Shown: positions 25,944-35,356, counted from the stretch's first letter. The stretch: DNA of 64,000 nucleotides from Bacteroidales bacterium (GCA_900766825.1 CAAFWU010000026.1:1-64000), one strand, 5' to 3'. Numbers and translations: made by a program. The notes: generated by a model not told the origin, from the letters alone.

Positions 25944-25951
25944 CAAATATA
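25944..25951 (-). promoter_or_regulatory. -7 promoter element of the AAA-ATPase gene
   Basis: TATATTTG on the minus strand is a perfect TAnnTTTG, about 30 bases before the ATG at 25911. The possible -33 (TTTG at 25977-25980) is 25 bases away, a little too far. Confidence 0.45.
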
Positions 25952-26067
25952 CAGAAAAATTCATGTTTAGATGCCTCAAACAAAAGTTTTGTGTAAAAGG
26001 GGAAACGTGGGCGTCAAGAGATGAATAAGAGATGGAATAGCAGATACTCACTAAGGAAGAAAAGAAG

Positions 26068-26116
26068 AATGCCGATGTCCAAACCCTTGTGTAGTTTGGG
26101 TTTGGGCATCGGCATT
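26068..26116 (-). terminator. Terminator after the OMP_b-brl_3 receptor
   Basis: AATGCCGATGTCCAAACCC pairs with GGGTTTGGGCATCGGCATT, a 19-pair stem with one mismatch and an 11-base loop. On the minus strand CTTCTTTTCTTCC follows. It lies 52 bases after the stop. Confidence 0.8.
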
Positions 26117-26168
26117 GTTATGATATGCAGCAACTTGGGACTAACTGATGACGCTGTTGGAATGAGTT

Positions 26169-28688
26169 TTACTCATCGCCACCGCCCTCGCCGTAGCCGC
26201 TGTCGATGTTGCCACCTTTGCTCTTTTTCTCTTTGGCCTTCATGTTGCCAAAGTTCCAGCTGAACTGGAGTATGAAGCGTCGGCCACCACGCCAGTTTTT
26301 GCTCTCTTGCTTGAAACCTGTGGAACTTGTTTTGGAGTGGTTGCAACGGCTGTCCAAAAGGTCGCGGCAGTTGAGAGCCAGGTTGAACTTACGCTGAGCG
26401 AAGGACTTACGAAGACCCATGTTGAGGCTATAGTTGGCCTCTTGCTTACCTTGGGTAATGACTTTGGGAGCATCGTATTTGAATGTGGTCTGCCATGTGA
26501 TTTCGAGAGGGAGCATGACGGAGAGCATTTCGTTGATGTTCCAAGAGAAATCATCGTCGTCGTCCACCACAATGTCTACCTCGTTGCCCGAGTCGGTGGT
26601 TTTGGTAAAGGTGCCGCCATCGAGTTTATAGTAGAAGAGGTTGATGGTTGAGGTGAGGTCGAAGCGTTTTAGGAAACGGTTTTTGGCAATGAGCTCCAAG
26701 CCAGCACTCTTGCTTTTGGCAATGTTCTCATTGGTCTCGAAGCGAACGCCATTGTCGAGGTAGGATATGCGCTGAATGACGTCGGTTGAAGGACGGAAAT
26801 AGAGCGAAGCGGAGAGGGTGTGGTTATCCCAGGTCTTGAGATAGTTGAGTTCCAAGGAGTTGGTATACTCTGGGGTGAGCAAGGGGTTGCCGTAGGAGAT
26901 GCTGGTGGAGTCGCTGATGTTCTTGAAGGAGTTCATCTGACCACCAAAGGGTCTTTGCAAACGGCGGGTGTAGTTGACTTGAATCTCCTGAGTCTCGCTT
27001 AGGGCAAAACTTATGAAGGCTGTTGGGAATATGGCCGAGTAGTTTTTGCTAAACTTATCGGGCTGCACTCCAGAGTACTCTTGCTGATAGTCGAAACTTG
27101 TGGTCTCAACCGTCCACCATTCGCCACGCAGACCAATCTGATAGCCAAAGAGTTGGTTAATGCGGCTATTCCAGTTGGCATAGAGGGCGTGGACGTTGCT
27201 GTCGTACTTAAAACGGTTGAAGAGAGACTGGATGCTCTTAGTGCACTCTTCGTCCTCGAAGGTTTCGGTGGGGCTATTCTCGGTGTAGAATGTTCCGTTG
27301 TAGCCAGCCTCTATTTTGTTGGCTTCGCCAATGGGCTGCATGTAGTCCAAACGAACCTCGGTATTGCCATTTTTGATAGTATTTATCTGCCTCTGATAAC
27401 TATTTTGGCATGCGGCAGCCAACTGTTCGTCGGTCCAATCGTAGCCTGTAATGGGGAGATCCTTATAATAATAGGTATTTTGGTCGTAGTAGGTGTCGCC
27501 GTCCATGGTCCACCAGTTTTTAGAGAAGAGGGCTTCGATGGAGTGTCCGGGCTTCCACTGGTGGCTATAGCTTACGTCGAGATTGCACATTTTCATGTCG
27601 TCCTCGTTGTCGGTGTAGCGGTTACGCATGTAGGGGTCGATGAGGTCGAAGGCGCCGTAATTGCCCGATTGGTAGTCAATTGAGCTCTCGCGGTTGCCGT
27701 TGCCAAAGATGCCCATGTAGCCTGCAGAGAGGTCGTCTTTGTCCGTTATGTGCCAAGTGAGACCTGTGCGAACAAAGAAGTTGTTGCCCGTTCGCTCGCC
27801 ATCGGTTTGGGAGTTGAGGTAGCCTGTGGAGACGTCATCAGTGACGAAGTCGCGGTTGGTCCATCCGCCGTTGTCATGCACTCGTCGGCCATAGCCCAGA
27901 TTGAGGTAGGCATCGATGATCGAACTGCTGAGGTTGATGTTGCCACCAATGCGTCCGCCGCCCTCGTTGTTGATGTTCAGCTGCAGACCGCCGTAGTAGC
28001 CCGCCTTTCGATCACGTTTGAGGACGATGTTGATGATGCCAGACGAACCCTCGGGTGAGTATTTTGACGATGGGTTGGTAATGACCTCGATGTGGTCGAT
28101 GCTCTCGCTTGGGAGCTGGTCGAGGATGTCGCCACGGTTGTCTGAAGTGAGTCCTTGCGCCTTGCCATTGATCCAGACTGTTACGGATTGGGATCCACGG
28201 AGCGAAATGTTGCCCTCGCTGTCGACCTCGACGCTTGGGATGTTCTCGAGGACTTCGGAGGCACTTCCGCCAACGGATGCGATATCTTGGCTGACGTCGA
28301 AGACCTTTTTGTCGATGTCCAGCTTCATGGTCTGCTTTTGTGCCACCACAGCCACCTCGGCCACCTGTTGGCTCTCCTCGGAGAGGGTTATTCGGCCCAC
28401 CTTGACGTTGGGTTTGGCATCGGTGATGTGAACGGTGCGTTCTTGGGTCTCGTAGCCCATCATCTGGAACTTGACGGTGTAGTCTCCATTTTTGAGACCA
28501 GTGATGCTGAAGTCGCCCGAGACGTCGGTTACTGTGCCTTTGATGAGTTTATCGCCCTGATAGGCAATGACATTTGCAAAGGGGAGTGGATTGTTGTCGG
28601 AGTCCACGACCTCGCCCGTAATGGAGCCTGCCCATGCATTGAGGGAGCAGAGAAGAGCCAAAAGCAGAGTTAGAAGAGAGGGTTTCAT
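26169..28688 (-). CDS. TonB-linked outer-membrane beta-barrel protein (OMP_b-brl_3 type)
   Basis: An 839-residue outer-membrane protein. A signal peptide (LLTLLLALLCSLNAWA) is followed by a carboxypeptidase-regulatory-like domain (about 20-105, GEVVDSDNNPLPFANVIAY), a plug domain (about 115-225, NIPSVEVDSEGNISLRGSQ) and a long barrel typical of the outer membrane protein beta-barrel family. The C-terminus is unusual for a barrel: after RFILQFSWNFGNMKAKE it ends in a Lys, Gly and acidic tail (KSKGGNIDSGYGEGGGDE). The ligand is unknown and no partner lipoprotein is adjacent. Cysteines are rare. It is a single-gene unit with its own promoter and terminator. Confidence 0.88.
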   Translation of the reverse strand: MKPSLLTLLLALLCSLNAWAGSITGEVVDSDNNPLPFANVIAYQGDKLIKGTVTDVSGDFSITGLKNGDYTVKFQMMGYETQERTVHITDAKPNVKVGRITLSEESQQVAEVAVVAQKQTMKLDIDKKVFDVSQDIASVGGSASEVLENIPSVEVDSEGNISLRGSQSVTVWINGKAQGLTSDNRGDILDQLPSESIDHIEVITNPSSKYSPEGSSGIINIVLKRDRKAGYYGGLQLNINNEGGGRIGGNINLSSSIIDAYLNLGYGRRVHDNGGWTNRDFVTDDVSTGYLNSQTDGERTGNNFFVRTGLTWHITDKDDLSAGYMGIFGNGNRESSIDYQSGNYGAFDLIDPYMRNRYTDNEDDMKMCNLDVSYSHQWKPGHSIEALFSKNWWTMDGDTYYDQNTYYYKDLPITGYDWTDEQLAAACQNSYQRQINTIKNGNTEVRLDYMQPIGEANKIEAGYNGTFYTENSPTETFEDEECTKSIQSLFNRFKYDSNVHALYANWNSRINQLFGYQIGLRGEWWTVETTSFDYQQEYSGVQPDKFSKNYSAIFPTAFISFALSETQEIQVNYTRRLQRPFGGQMNSFKNISDSTSISYGNPLLTPEYTNSLELNYLKTWDNHTLSASLYFRPSTDVIQRISYLDNGVRFETNENIAKSKSAGLELIAKNRFLKRFDLTSTINLFYYKLDGGTFTKTTDSGNEVDIVVDDDDDFSWNINEMLSVMLPLEITWQTTFKYDAPKVITQGKQEANYSLNMGLRKSFAQRKFNLALNCRDLLDSRCNHSKTSSTGFKQESKNWRGGRRFILQFSWNFGNMKAKEKKSKGGNIDSGYGEGGGDE

Positions 28689-28765
28689 CTTATATGTTGC
28701 ATATTGTTTTTCGTCCTACGGCCTATTTTTACTTTTAAAGACACAAGGGTAGTAAATTGACAATG

Positions 28766-28773
28766 CAAAGTTA
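28766..28773 (-). promoter_or_regulatory. -7 promoter element of the OMP_b-brl_3 gene
   Basis: TAACTTTG on the minus strand, a perfect TAnnTTTG, about 78 bases before the start codon. No clear -33 element. Confidence 0.5.
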
Positions 28774-29081
28774 CAACAAAAGGTCGAAGAGGTGTTAAAA
28801 AGCTAAGGTGGGTTATCGATTAAAAGGGTGGTTATGTCTATTTCGATACTTGTTGAATTTTAATTAAACCAAGATGGGTGTAGTAGATTGGTTTCCTAAC
28901 AGTGAGTATTTTCAGAATAGTCGTTTACATAGAAGATCGAAAGAAACTATATACAAATGGTAACAAAGCGTATAACCTCAACAGCTAATCTCTTTATTTA
29001 GAGGACAAAAGACAACATTCTACTGTTGATCGTTTGTATTTTATGACATCACGGATACCAAGACTAACCGCTAAGCCAAAG
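28774..29081. other. Gene-free interval before an orphan hairpin
   Basis: About 300 A/T-rich bases with no supported protein gene. Two very short plus-strand frames (from the ATGs at 28956 and 29043) have no recognisable product. The stretch is of interest because it ends in a strong plus-strand terminator-like hairpin although no annotated plus-strand gene precedes it, so it may encode a small RNA. Confidence 0.4.
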
Positions 29082-29119
29082 AAACGAAAGAAGAGATTGA
29101 TTTATCTCTTCTTTCGTTT
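29082..29119 (+). terminator. Orphan strong intrinsic terminator
   Basis: AAACGAAAGAAGAGAT pairs perfectly with ATCTCTTCTTTCGTTT across a 6-base loop (TGATTT) and is followed by TTGTTTTTAGG on the plus strand. The minus-strand side lacks a T run, so the plus direction fits better. The nearest plus-strand coding gene upstream ends at 24205. Confidence 0.75.
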
Positions 29120-29215
29120 TGTTTTTAGGGCATATATCTCTTTCTGCACTGTTTCACACCACGTTTAATTCTTGCTTCAACTAATTTATTGCGAGTTAAA
29201 AGGGAATAAAAAAAG

Positions 29216-29242
29216 CCCTCGGCAAAAAAAAGGAGCCGAGGG
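29216..29242 (-). terminator. Terminator after the TonB receptor at 29266
   Basis: CCCTCGGC pairs perfectly with GCCGAGGG around an A-rich loop. On the minus strand it is followed by CTTTTTTTATT. It lies 23 bases after the stop. Confidence 0.85.
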
Positions 29243-29265
29243 GGGAAAATTTAGTGGGGGAGTGT

Positions 29266-31632
29266 TTAGAATTCAAGTGTAAACTTAGCGTTCACCCTGC
29301 GAGATGTGAGGTAGTTTGGAACACCATAGCTACGATTGTCGGTGTCTGAGACCCAGAAATAGGACACGGTGTTGGCAATGTCGAAGAGGTTGAAGATCTC
29401 GATGCCGAGCTTAGCCATACGGAGTCGGCTTCTCTTCTGCTGCCCGCGGGCGTCGATGGCAAAGTCCTTAGCCAGACCGAGGTCGACACGTTTGTAGCCA
29501 GGCATGCGGTGCGTGGCCTGCCACCGTTCGCAATCCTGAGGTCCGAAGGGGAGGCCAGAACCAAAGAAGAGGCTGAGCATGGCGGTGATGCTTTGGTTGT
29601 TTGGCATGCAGTCTTGCAATAGGGCCGAGAATTGGAATCGCTGGTCGCTGGGGCGAGGTATGTAGCCGTGACCATCGTTTGCGATATCCTCGGCCGTTTT
29701 CATGAGCGATATGGATACCCAGCTGTCGAGACCAGGCACCAGTTCGCCATTGAGTTTTACGTCGAGACCAGCGGCATAGCCCTCGGCACAATCGGAGGCT
29801 AAGTAGCGGAGGCGGACGTTGTCGATATTATATGGGTTGAGGTGACGGAGCCATTTATAGTAGGCCTCGATGGTGAGTTTGAACTTCTTGTCGTCGGAAC
29901 CAAAGAAGAAGTCGGCTCCGCCAATGAGTTGCCAGCTTTTTTGAGGGCCGAGAGCGGTGTTGAGAGAACCGTCGGAGTGCTTCATTTCGCGGATGTTGGG
30001 CAACTGGCTGTATCGACCCGTGGCCAGACGGAAGCGCCATGGGAAGAGGTTGAAATGGATAGCGAGGCGTGGGCTGTAGATATTCTTGCCACTGAGCGAG
30101 CTATGGGCAAAGCGCAGACCCGTGGTGAGTTGGAGCGAACCGCGCCCTGCGGGGATGGGGTCGGTGTTGGAGACGAGGTAGAACTCGGGTCGGGTGAAAC
30201 GGAGGTCGCTCAAGGCATAGCAGCGATTGGTTAGGACGATGTCGGAGCCAGGGGCCGAGACATAGCCAGCGGAGTCGGTGTATTGCCATTCGTCGGTGTA
30301 GTCAGAATAGATTTCGCGGGTCACTCGAGCTTGGGCACGGAGAGTGACGCCCGTGAGCCTGAGCTGGGCGTTGAGGGCACCAGAGTAGACTTGTCCGAAA
30401 AGGTTGTTGCGGGCGTGCTGCATATAGCCTCCCACACCAATGTTTTGGGTTTGGTCCACTGAGTTAACGTCCTGACTGGCGGCAGCTTGCTGCAACCAAT
30501 ACTCGCCCAGAATGTCGTAATATTCCTGTTCCTCGGATCGGAACATGGAGGCTGTGAGACCAAGTTTGAGGGCATCGCCAACCTGCTGCTGCACATTGGC
30601 TGCCACCACGCAGGTTTGGTATCGGTCTCGTTCGCGGCCTTCGAAATAGATGGTCAGCTGCTTGGCGTCGGATATGGTGCCGAAGTCGGTCTCGCGGTCC
30701 TTGGGGTCGAAATTATATCGGTTTTGGGCATAGTAGGCCAAAAGACCAATGGTGGTGCGGGGGGATGGGCGAAGGGTCCAATAGGTTTGAGCGTCGAAAA
30801 ATGTTGGGGCATAGTCGCCTTGGGTATCGAGCGAGCCGAAGAGGTATTGGTTGGTCTTGTAGCGAACGCCTGTTATGTGGGTCAACTTATTGTCTAAGAG
30901 AGCCCCTTCGGCATGTGCCGAGGCTCCGAGCAGGCTCAGTCGGACACCGAAATGGGTGGTGTCGGGCACCTTGTACTTAACGTCGAGCACGGAGGCCATC
31001 TTATCGCCATAGGAGGCATCGAAACCACCAGCCGAGAAGTTGAGTTCGCTAACCATGTCGGGGTTAACAAAACTGAGGCCCTCTTGTTCGCCAGAGCGGA
31101 TTAGGAATGGGCGGTAGATCTCGACACCGTTGACATAGACAATGTTCTCGTCGAAGTTGCCACCGCGGACACGGTATTGGCTACTGAGCTCACTGTTGCT
31201 GCTCACACCCATTTGGGACTTGATGACGGCCTCTATGCCACCATCGGCCGAGGCTATTTGTGCGGCCACATGGGCATCGATGGACTCGAAACTGAGGTCG
31301 GTTTTGCGCTGAGCCACAACGTCGACCTGACCTGCGGCCACCTCGTTAGTGTTCAGAATGATGCGGATGTCTCGACTGCGATGATTAACCACCAGAGTGT
31401 CTGGATTATAGCCAAGGCAACGAACCACGATGCGAGTGGGAAAAGAGCCCTCATAGCGCATGAGGAAATGACCATGGTCGTCGGTAACAGAACCTCGGAG
31501 GGTGGAAATTTCTACAACAGTTGCGCCCTCGATGGCATTGCCAAGGCGGTCCACAACATAGCCACCAAGTCCTTGAGCATTAGCCACAAAGGGCAGGATA
31601 AGGAGTATGAGCGAAAGAAAAAGAGACCTCAT
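29266..31632 (-). CDS. TonB-dependent receptor with carboxypeptidase-regulatory domain
   Basis: A 788-residue outer-membrane receptor. Signal peptide MRSLFLSLILLILPFVANAQ, then a carboxypeptidase-regulatory-like domain (about 20-105, GGYVVDRLGNAIEGATVVEI), the plug domain (about 125-230, with SQYRVRGGNFDENIVYVNG and SAGGFDASYGDKMASVLDV) and the barrel, which ends in VNAKFTLEF with the terminal Phe needed for barrel insertion. The frame is open 40 codons further upstream, but the ATG at 31632 gives a canonical signal peptide. No SusD-like or lipoprotein partner lies beside it, so it is unlikely to be a SusC. The substrate is unknown. It is divergent from the nuclease-helicase gene, and the two promoters lie back to back. 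Confidence 0.9.
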   Translation of the reverse strand: MRSLFLSLILLILPFVANAQGLGGYVVDRLGNAIEGATVVEISTLRGSVTDDHGHFLMRYEGSFPTRIVVRCLGYNPDTLVVNHRSRDIRIILNTNEVAAGQVDVVAQRKTDLSFESIDAHVAAQIASADGGIEAVIKSQMGVSSNSELSSQYRVRGGNFDENIVYVNGVEIYRPFLIRSGEQEGLSFVNPDMVSELNFSAGGFDASYGDKMASVLDVKYKVPDTTHFGVRLSLLGASAHAEGALLDNKLTHITGVRYKTNQYLFGSLDTQGDYAPTFFDAQTYWTLRPSPRTTIGLLAYYAQNRYNFDPKDRETDFGTISDAKQLTIYFEGRERDRYQTCVVAANVQQQVGDALKLGLTASMFRSEEQEYYDILGEYWLQQAAASQDVNSVDQTQNIGVGGYMQHARNNLFGQVYSGALNAQLRLTGVTLRAQARVTREIYSDYTDEWQYTDSAGYVSAPGSDIVLTNRCYALSDLRFTRPEFYLVSNTDPIPAGRGSLQLTTGLRFAHSSLSGKNIYSPRLAIHFNLFPWRFRLATGRYSQLPNIREMKHSDGSLNTALGPQKSWQLIGGADFFFGSDDKKFKLTIEAYYKWLRHLNPYNIDNVRLRYLASDCAEGYAAGLDVKLNGELVPGLDSWVSISLMKTAEDIANDGHGYIPRPSDQRFQFSALLQDCMPNNQSITAMLSLFFGSGLPFGPQDCERWQATHRMPGYKRVDLGLAKDFAIDARGQQKRSRLRMAKLGIEIFNLFDIANTVSYFWVSDTDNRSYGVPNYLTSRRVNAKFTLEF

Positions 31633-31685
31633 GAGTCTGACGCAGAGAATATGAGTGAGGGTAAAAAAATGCTTAACTAATGCCC

Positions 31686-31693
31686 CAAAGTTA
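31686..31693 (-). promoter_or_regulatory. -7 promoter element of the TonB receptor
   Basis: TAACTTTG on the minus strand (perfect TAnnTTTG), about 55 bases before the ATG at 31632, with a weak TTG 22 bases upstream at 31716-31718. Confidence 0.5.
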
Positions 31694-31724
31694 AGAAATA
31701 TGAGAAAACGATTGAACAATGATT

Positions 31725-31732
31725 TAAATTTG
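31725..31732 (+). promoter_or_regulatory. -7 promoter element of the nuclease-helicase gene
   Basis: TAAATTTG on the plus strand (perfect TAnnTTTG), about 76 bases before the ATG at 31808. It supports the later start, because the ATG at 31655 would lie upstream of the transcript. It stands only 31 bases from the divergent -7 element of the TonB receptor. Confidence 0.5.
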
Positions 31733-31807
31733 TTACCACAAACCAAATTCAATCCCTTACATAAAGTTCACCCCCTACCCCACCCCAACGAAACGAGCCA
31801 AACGAAT

Positions 31808-34800
31808 ATGTCACAAAAGTCATCGAGCACCCCCACCACCTCTGAGAACGTAAGCCGATTGTGCGACGAGTACAGCCGCCGCATAGCCATGTTGCACACC
31901 ATTGTGAACCCCACGCGACGCTACGATGCCATATGGCGTATGCTACGCGAGATATTGGACCGCCTAACGGACAACGTGCCCTTTGCCTTTCAGGGTCCAT
32001 ATGCCCAGATGAGCTACGTTGCCAAGAGTTTGGACGATGCCGAAACGGTGCGCCAAATAAAGCTATTGCGATGGCACGCATCGAAGCGCAAAGAGGTGAG
32101 CACCAAAGAATTGAGCCAATGGTACGAGGGCGACATTCGTGGCCTAAAGACCCTAATTGGCATATTGGCAGCGAGGGCTCAGATGGGGACCGCGGCAAGC
32201 GGCACAAAGGGCAACAAGGGCAACGAGATGGGTGACGAAAGCGAGGAGTTGACCATGCGGGGAGGCGAACCGCTAAACGTACAGAAGAGACCATCGGACA
32301 CATTCCGCAGCCTAAGAGTCACAGTGGTGGACGCCACGCACACCGAGAGTGTACGGGTGGAGGAGAGCACCACAAACGAAATGAGGGTGGTGAACCTGAG
32401 CAAGTGGGCCTACATGGTGCCCTGGCTGAGCGTTGGCACCACGCTGAGTCTGATATACGGCAAGTGGACGAGTGGCGATGAGGAGCCTTGGTTGGTTATA
32501 TATGAGCCCGACATATTGATTAACGTGACCGAGATATCGAGCTGCATGACTAGCTACGCAGACTCGGCCGACATCTTCACCCTCAAGCAATTGGGCAGCA
32601 TGGAGTGCACACACCATATTTTGCTTGGTAACCTGGCGAGTCAGTTCCTGAGCGAACACCTCTACGCCATGCGCAGCCACCTGCCCTTTAGCACCAACTA
32701 CAGACAGAGCGCACAACGTTTTTTCAAAAACAACGCCATAAAGTTGGCCACCACGGCAGGCATAGACCGCGAGTGGCACCAAGAGGCCAAAAGGCAACAG
32801 AGCAATGTGGCCATGATGCTGCAAGCACTGGACCGTTCGGACAAAAACTTCGATGCCGATCAAGCCCAAGCCGAGGCCTCGTTTGTGTGCGCCGAACTGG
32901 GAGTGCAAGGTCGTATGGATATGCTGCAGGACGATCTGGGGGTGCTCATAGAGCAGAAGTCGGGTCAAATGGACAAAATGACAAACAGCTACAAAGAGGA
33001 ACACTATGCACAGACCATATTATATAAGTTGATTTTGCAAGCCAGCTACGGTCTCAGTCCCAAGAGCTCGCAATACCTAATGTACTCGAAATATGAGCCC
33101 CAGAAAGGTCTTGTGGACGTGAGCGGCAACTACCCCAGCCGCACCATTGAGATGGCCTTTGGCATACGCAACAAAATTGTTCACAACGAGATACGCTACA
33201 CCAACGAGCGTGAGATGCGGCGCGACTTGCTCAGTTGGACACCAGACGACTTCCGAAAAAAAAATGTATCGGATATATTTTGGGAAACATACATAGCCCC
33301 AGGCATAACCGCCGAGTTGCAGGCCATACAGAATGCAGAGCCTCTGGCACAGAGCTACTTTTTTGCCATGGCCTCTTTCTTGAAACGCGAGAGCATGATA
33401 ACGAGCGTGGGCGGCGACCACAATGGTCACGATGGCTATTCGGCTCTCTGGACAGCGAGTGCAGAAGAACGCCAACTTGCGGGCTCCATGATTGCGAACT
33501 TGACATTCGACCATGCCGAACGCGATGAAGAGTACGACTTCGATGACGAAAAGAGCATAGTGATCTTAAACAAAAGGTCCACGCCACCGACCCAAGGAGC
33601 CGAAGATGGCGAGGAGCAGGAATTCGGTGGGGCTCAGACCAACTTTCGTTCAGGCGACCCCGTGTTACTCTACAGCTATCGCGAGGGCGAAGAGCCAAGT
33701 GTGCTGACCAAATCGGTACACCGAGCCACACTGCTATTGATGGAAGATGGGATCGAAGGCGAGACGACCATTGCCCTGAGCCTACGGTCGGCCACAACAA
33801 CAAAGAGTATGGAGACGCCAGACCTGCTCTGGGCCATGGACCACGACAAACTGGGCTCCACGACCAAGACACAGCTTCAGCTACTTACCGAACTGCTGCG
33901 CACGCGACCAGAGAGACGAGCTATGCTGCTGGGCACAAGACGTCCCACGGTGGACAGCACTTGGCGTCGCATAGGTGAGTATGGACCAATGAATGAACTA
34001 ATTGAACGTCAGCTGCGGGCACGAGACATATTCATGCTCATGGGACCTCCAGGCACTGGCAAGACATCCTTTGGATTGGTGAACATACTGAAAGAGGAGT
34101 TGCTGCGCGAAGGGCACAACGTGCTTCTGCTATCATACACCAATAGGGCTGTGGACGAGATATGCAGCAAGCTGGAGGAACACGGACTCAACTACTTGCG
34201 TGTGGGCACACGCTTGTCGTGCAGCGAACTGTATAGGCATAGGCTCATGCAACATCAGAAGGGGTTCACCAGCATAGACAACGTGCGGCGCATTGTGGAG
34301 GCGACTCGCATATTTGTGGGCACCACATCGTCGCTCGGCAGTTCAAACAGCGTGCAGCTCTTCAGTCTCAAGCACTTCGACTTGGCCATTGTGGACGAGG
34401 CATCGCAGATCTTGGAACCTGGACTTGTTGGCCTACTGTCTTTGCGAGGCGAAGGCGGCCGACCAGCCATAGGGCGCACGGTACTCATTGGCGACCACCG
34501 TCAGCTGCCAGCTGTGGTGACACAGAGTCGAAAGGTGAGCAAGACACGAGACGAAAAGTTGAGGCAGATAGGATTGGACGATTGCCGCAACTCATTCTTC
34601 GAACGCATGATGCGCCTATGGGGCAAAGACCCAGAGCTGACCTATATGCTCACTAAGCAGGGACGTATGCATCCCGAAGTTGCCGCCTACAGCAACCAAC
34701 ATTTCTATGGAAGCCAACTCTCGGCCGTGGGTTTGGAGCATCAGATGGCAACACTGAACATAGAGGTAGAAGAGGGAGCCTGCGCACTGGAGAAAGCACT

Positions 34801-35356
34801 GGCCACAAGGCGAACTATGTACATAGACAGCAAACTGCCCGAGGGCCAGGAACCCGACCCCATGGCAAGCAAAAGTAACGTCTACGAAGCTCAGATTGTT
34901 GCCCGAGTGGCCCTAACAGTTCTGAGGCTACGCCTGCATGCGGGGTTGCGCTTCGATGCCGACCATACACTGGGAATTGTGGTGCCCTATCGCAACCAGA
35001 TATTGACCATACGCCGAAGCATGACTCAGATGCTGAACGTCTTGAGCCTAACCAATGAAAACGAAAAGCAAGCCTTGCTGCATGTGATAAAAGACATGAC
35101 CATAGACACCGTAGAACGTCTGCAGGGCAGCGAACGAGACGTTATAATATACGGCTTCACAGTCAACCGCGAGAGCCAACTGCGATTCTTGACCGAGAGC
35201 AGGTATGAAGAAGAGGGCGTGACCATAGACCGCAAACTAAACGTGGCACTAACCCGAGCACGCGAACAGTTGATTGTGGTGGGCGACAGCAGCATAATAA
35301 AAGATGAGTTTGGAGACCTGATAGAGGCTTGCGGAGAGTGGAAAGAGATGGATTGA
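31808..35356 (+). CDS. Nuclease-helicase: PD-(D/E)XK (Cas4/Dna2-like) region plus superfamily 1 helicase
   Basis: A 1182-residue cytoplasmic protein. The first 300 residues are unassigned. At about 340-400 a Cas4/Dna2-type nuclease signature appears: GRMDMLQDD, then LIEQKSG, then EEHYAQTILYKLIL, i.e. the D..ExK..Q/Y pattern. After a middle region, an SF1 (UPF1/Dna2-like) helicase follows: Walker A GPPGTGKTS at 746-754, LLLSYTNRAVDEI, Walker B VDEASQ at about 862, motif III GDHRQLPAV, motif IV-like GIVVPYRNQ, motif V VERLQGSERDV and motif VI NVALTRAREQL. All helicase motifs look intact. Dna2-like proteins process DNA ends and flaps. It stands alone, so a repair or defence role cannot be decided from context. 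The ATG at 31808 is chosen from the promoter position. Confidence 0.85.
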   Translation: MSQKSSSTPTTSENVSRLCDEYSRRIAMLHTIVNPTRRYDAIWRMLREILDRLTDNVPFAFQGPYAQMSYVAKSLDDAETVRQIKLLRWHASKRKEVSTKELSQWYEGDIRGLKTLIGILAARAQMGTAASGTKGNKGNEMGDESEELTMRGGEPLNVQKRPSDTFRSLRVTVVDATHTESVRVEESTTNEMRVVNLSKWAYMVPWLSVGTTLSLIYGKWTSGDEEPWLVIYEPDILINVTEISSCMTSYADSADIFTLKQLGSMECTHHILLGNLASQFLSEHLYAMRSHLPFSTNYRQSAQRFFKNNAIKLATTAGIDREWHQEAKRQQSNVAMMLQALDRSDKNFDADQAQAEASFVCAELGVQGRMDMLQDDLGVLIEQKSGQMDKMTNSYKEEHYAQTILYKLILQASYGLSPKSSQYLMYSKYEPQKGLVDVSGNYPSRTIEMAFGIRNKIVHNEIRYTNEREMRRDLLSWTPDDFRKKNVSDIFWETYIAPGITAELQAIQNAEPLAQSYFFAMASFLKRESMITSVGGDHNGHDGYSALWTASAEERQLAGSMIANLTFDHAERDEEYDFDDEKSIVILNKRSTPPTQGAEDGEEQEFGGAQTNFRSGDPVLLYSYREGEEPSVLTKSVHRATLLLMEDGIEGETTIALSLRSATTTKSMETPDLLWAMDHDKLGSTTKTQLQLLTELLRTRPERRAMLLGTRRPTVDSTWRRIGEYGPMNELIERQLRARDIFMLMGPPGTGKTSFGLVNILKEELLREGHNVLLLSYTNRAVDEICSKLEEHGLNYLRVGTRLSCSELYRHRLMQHQKGFTSIDNVRRIVEATRIFVGTTSSLGSSNSVQLFSLKHFDLAIVDEASQILEPGLVGLLSLRGEGGRPAIGRTVLIGDHRQLPAVVTQSRKVSKTRDEKLRQIGLDDCRNSFFERMMRLWGKDPELTYMLTKQGRMHPEVAAYSNQHFYGSQLSAVGLEHQMATLNIEVEEGACALEKALATRRTMYIDSKLPEGQEPDPMASKSNVYEAQIVARVALTVLRLRLHAGLRFDADHTLGIVVPYRNQILTIRRSMTQMLNVLSLTNENEKQALLHVIKDMTIDTVERLQGSERDVIIYGFTVNRESQLRFLTESRYEEEGVTIDRKLNVALTRAREQLIVVGDSSIIKDEFGDLIEACGEWKEMD

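Noticed and set aside
29043..29168. A 41-codon plus-strand frame reading through the orphan hairpin
   Set aside because: Its Lys/Arg- and Phe-rich content is a by-product of the hairpin arms; there is no ribosome-binding or promoter signal.
29266..31632. The TonB receptor as a SusC of a polysaccharide locus
   Set aside because: There is no SusD-like gene or glycoside hydrolase next to it.
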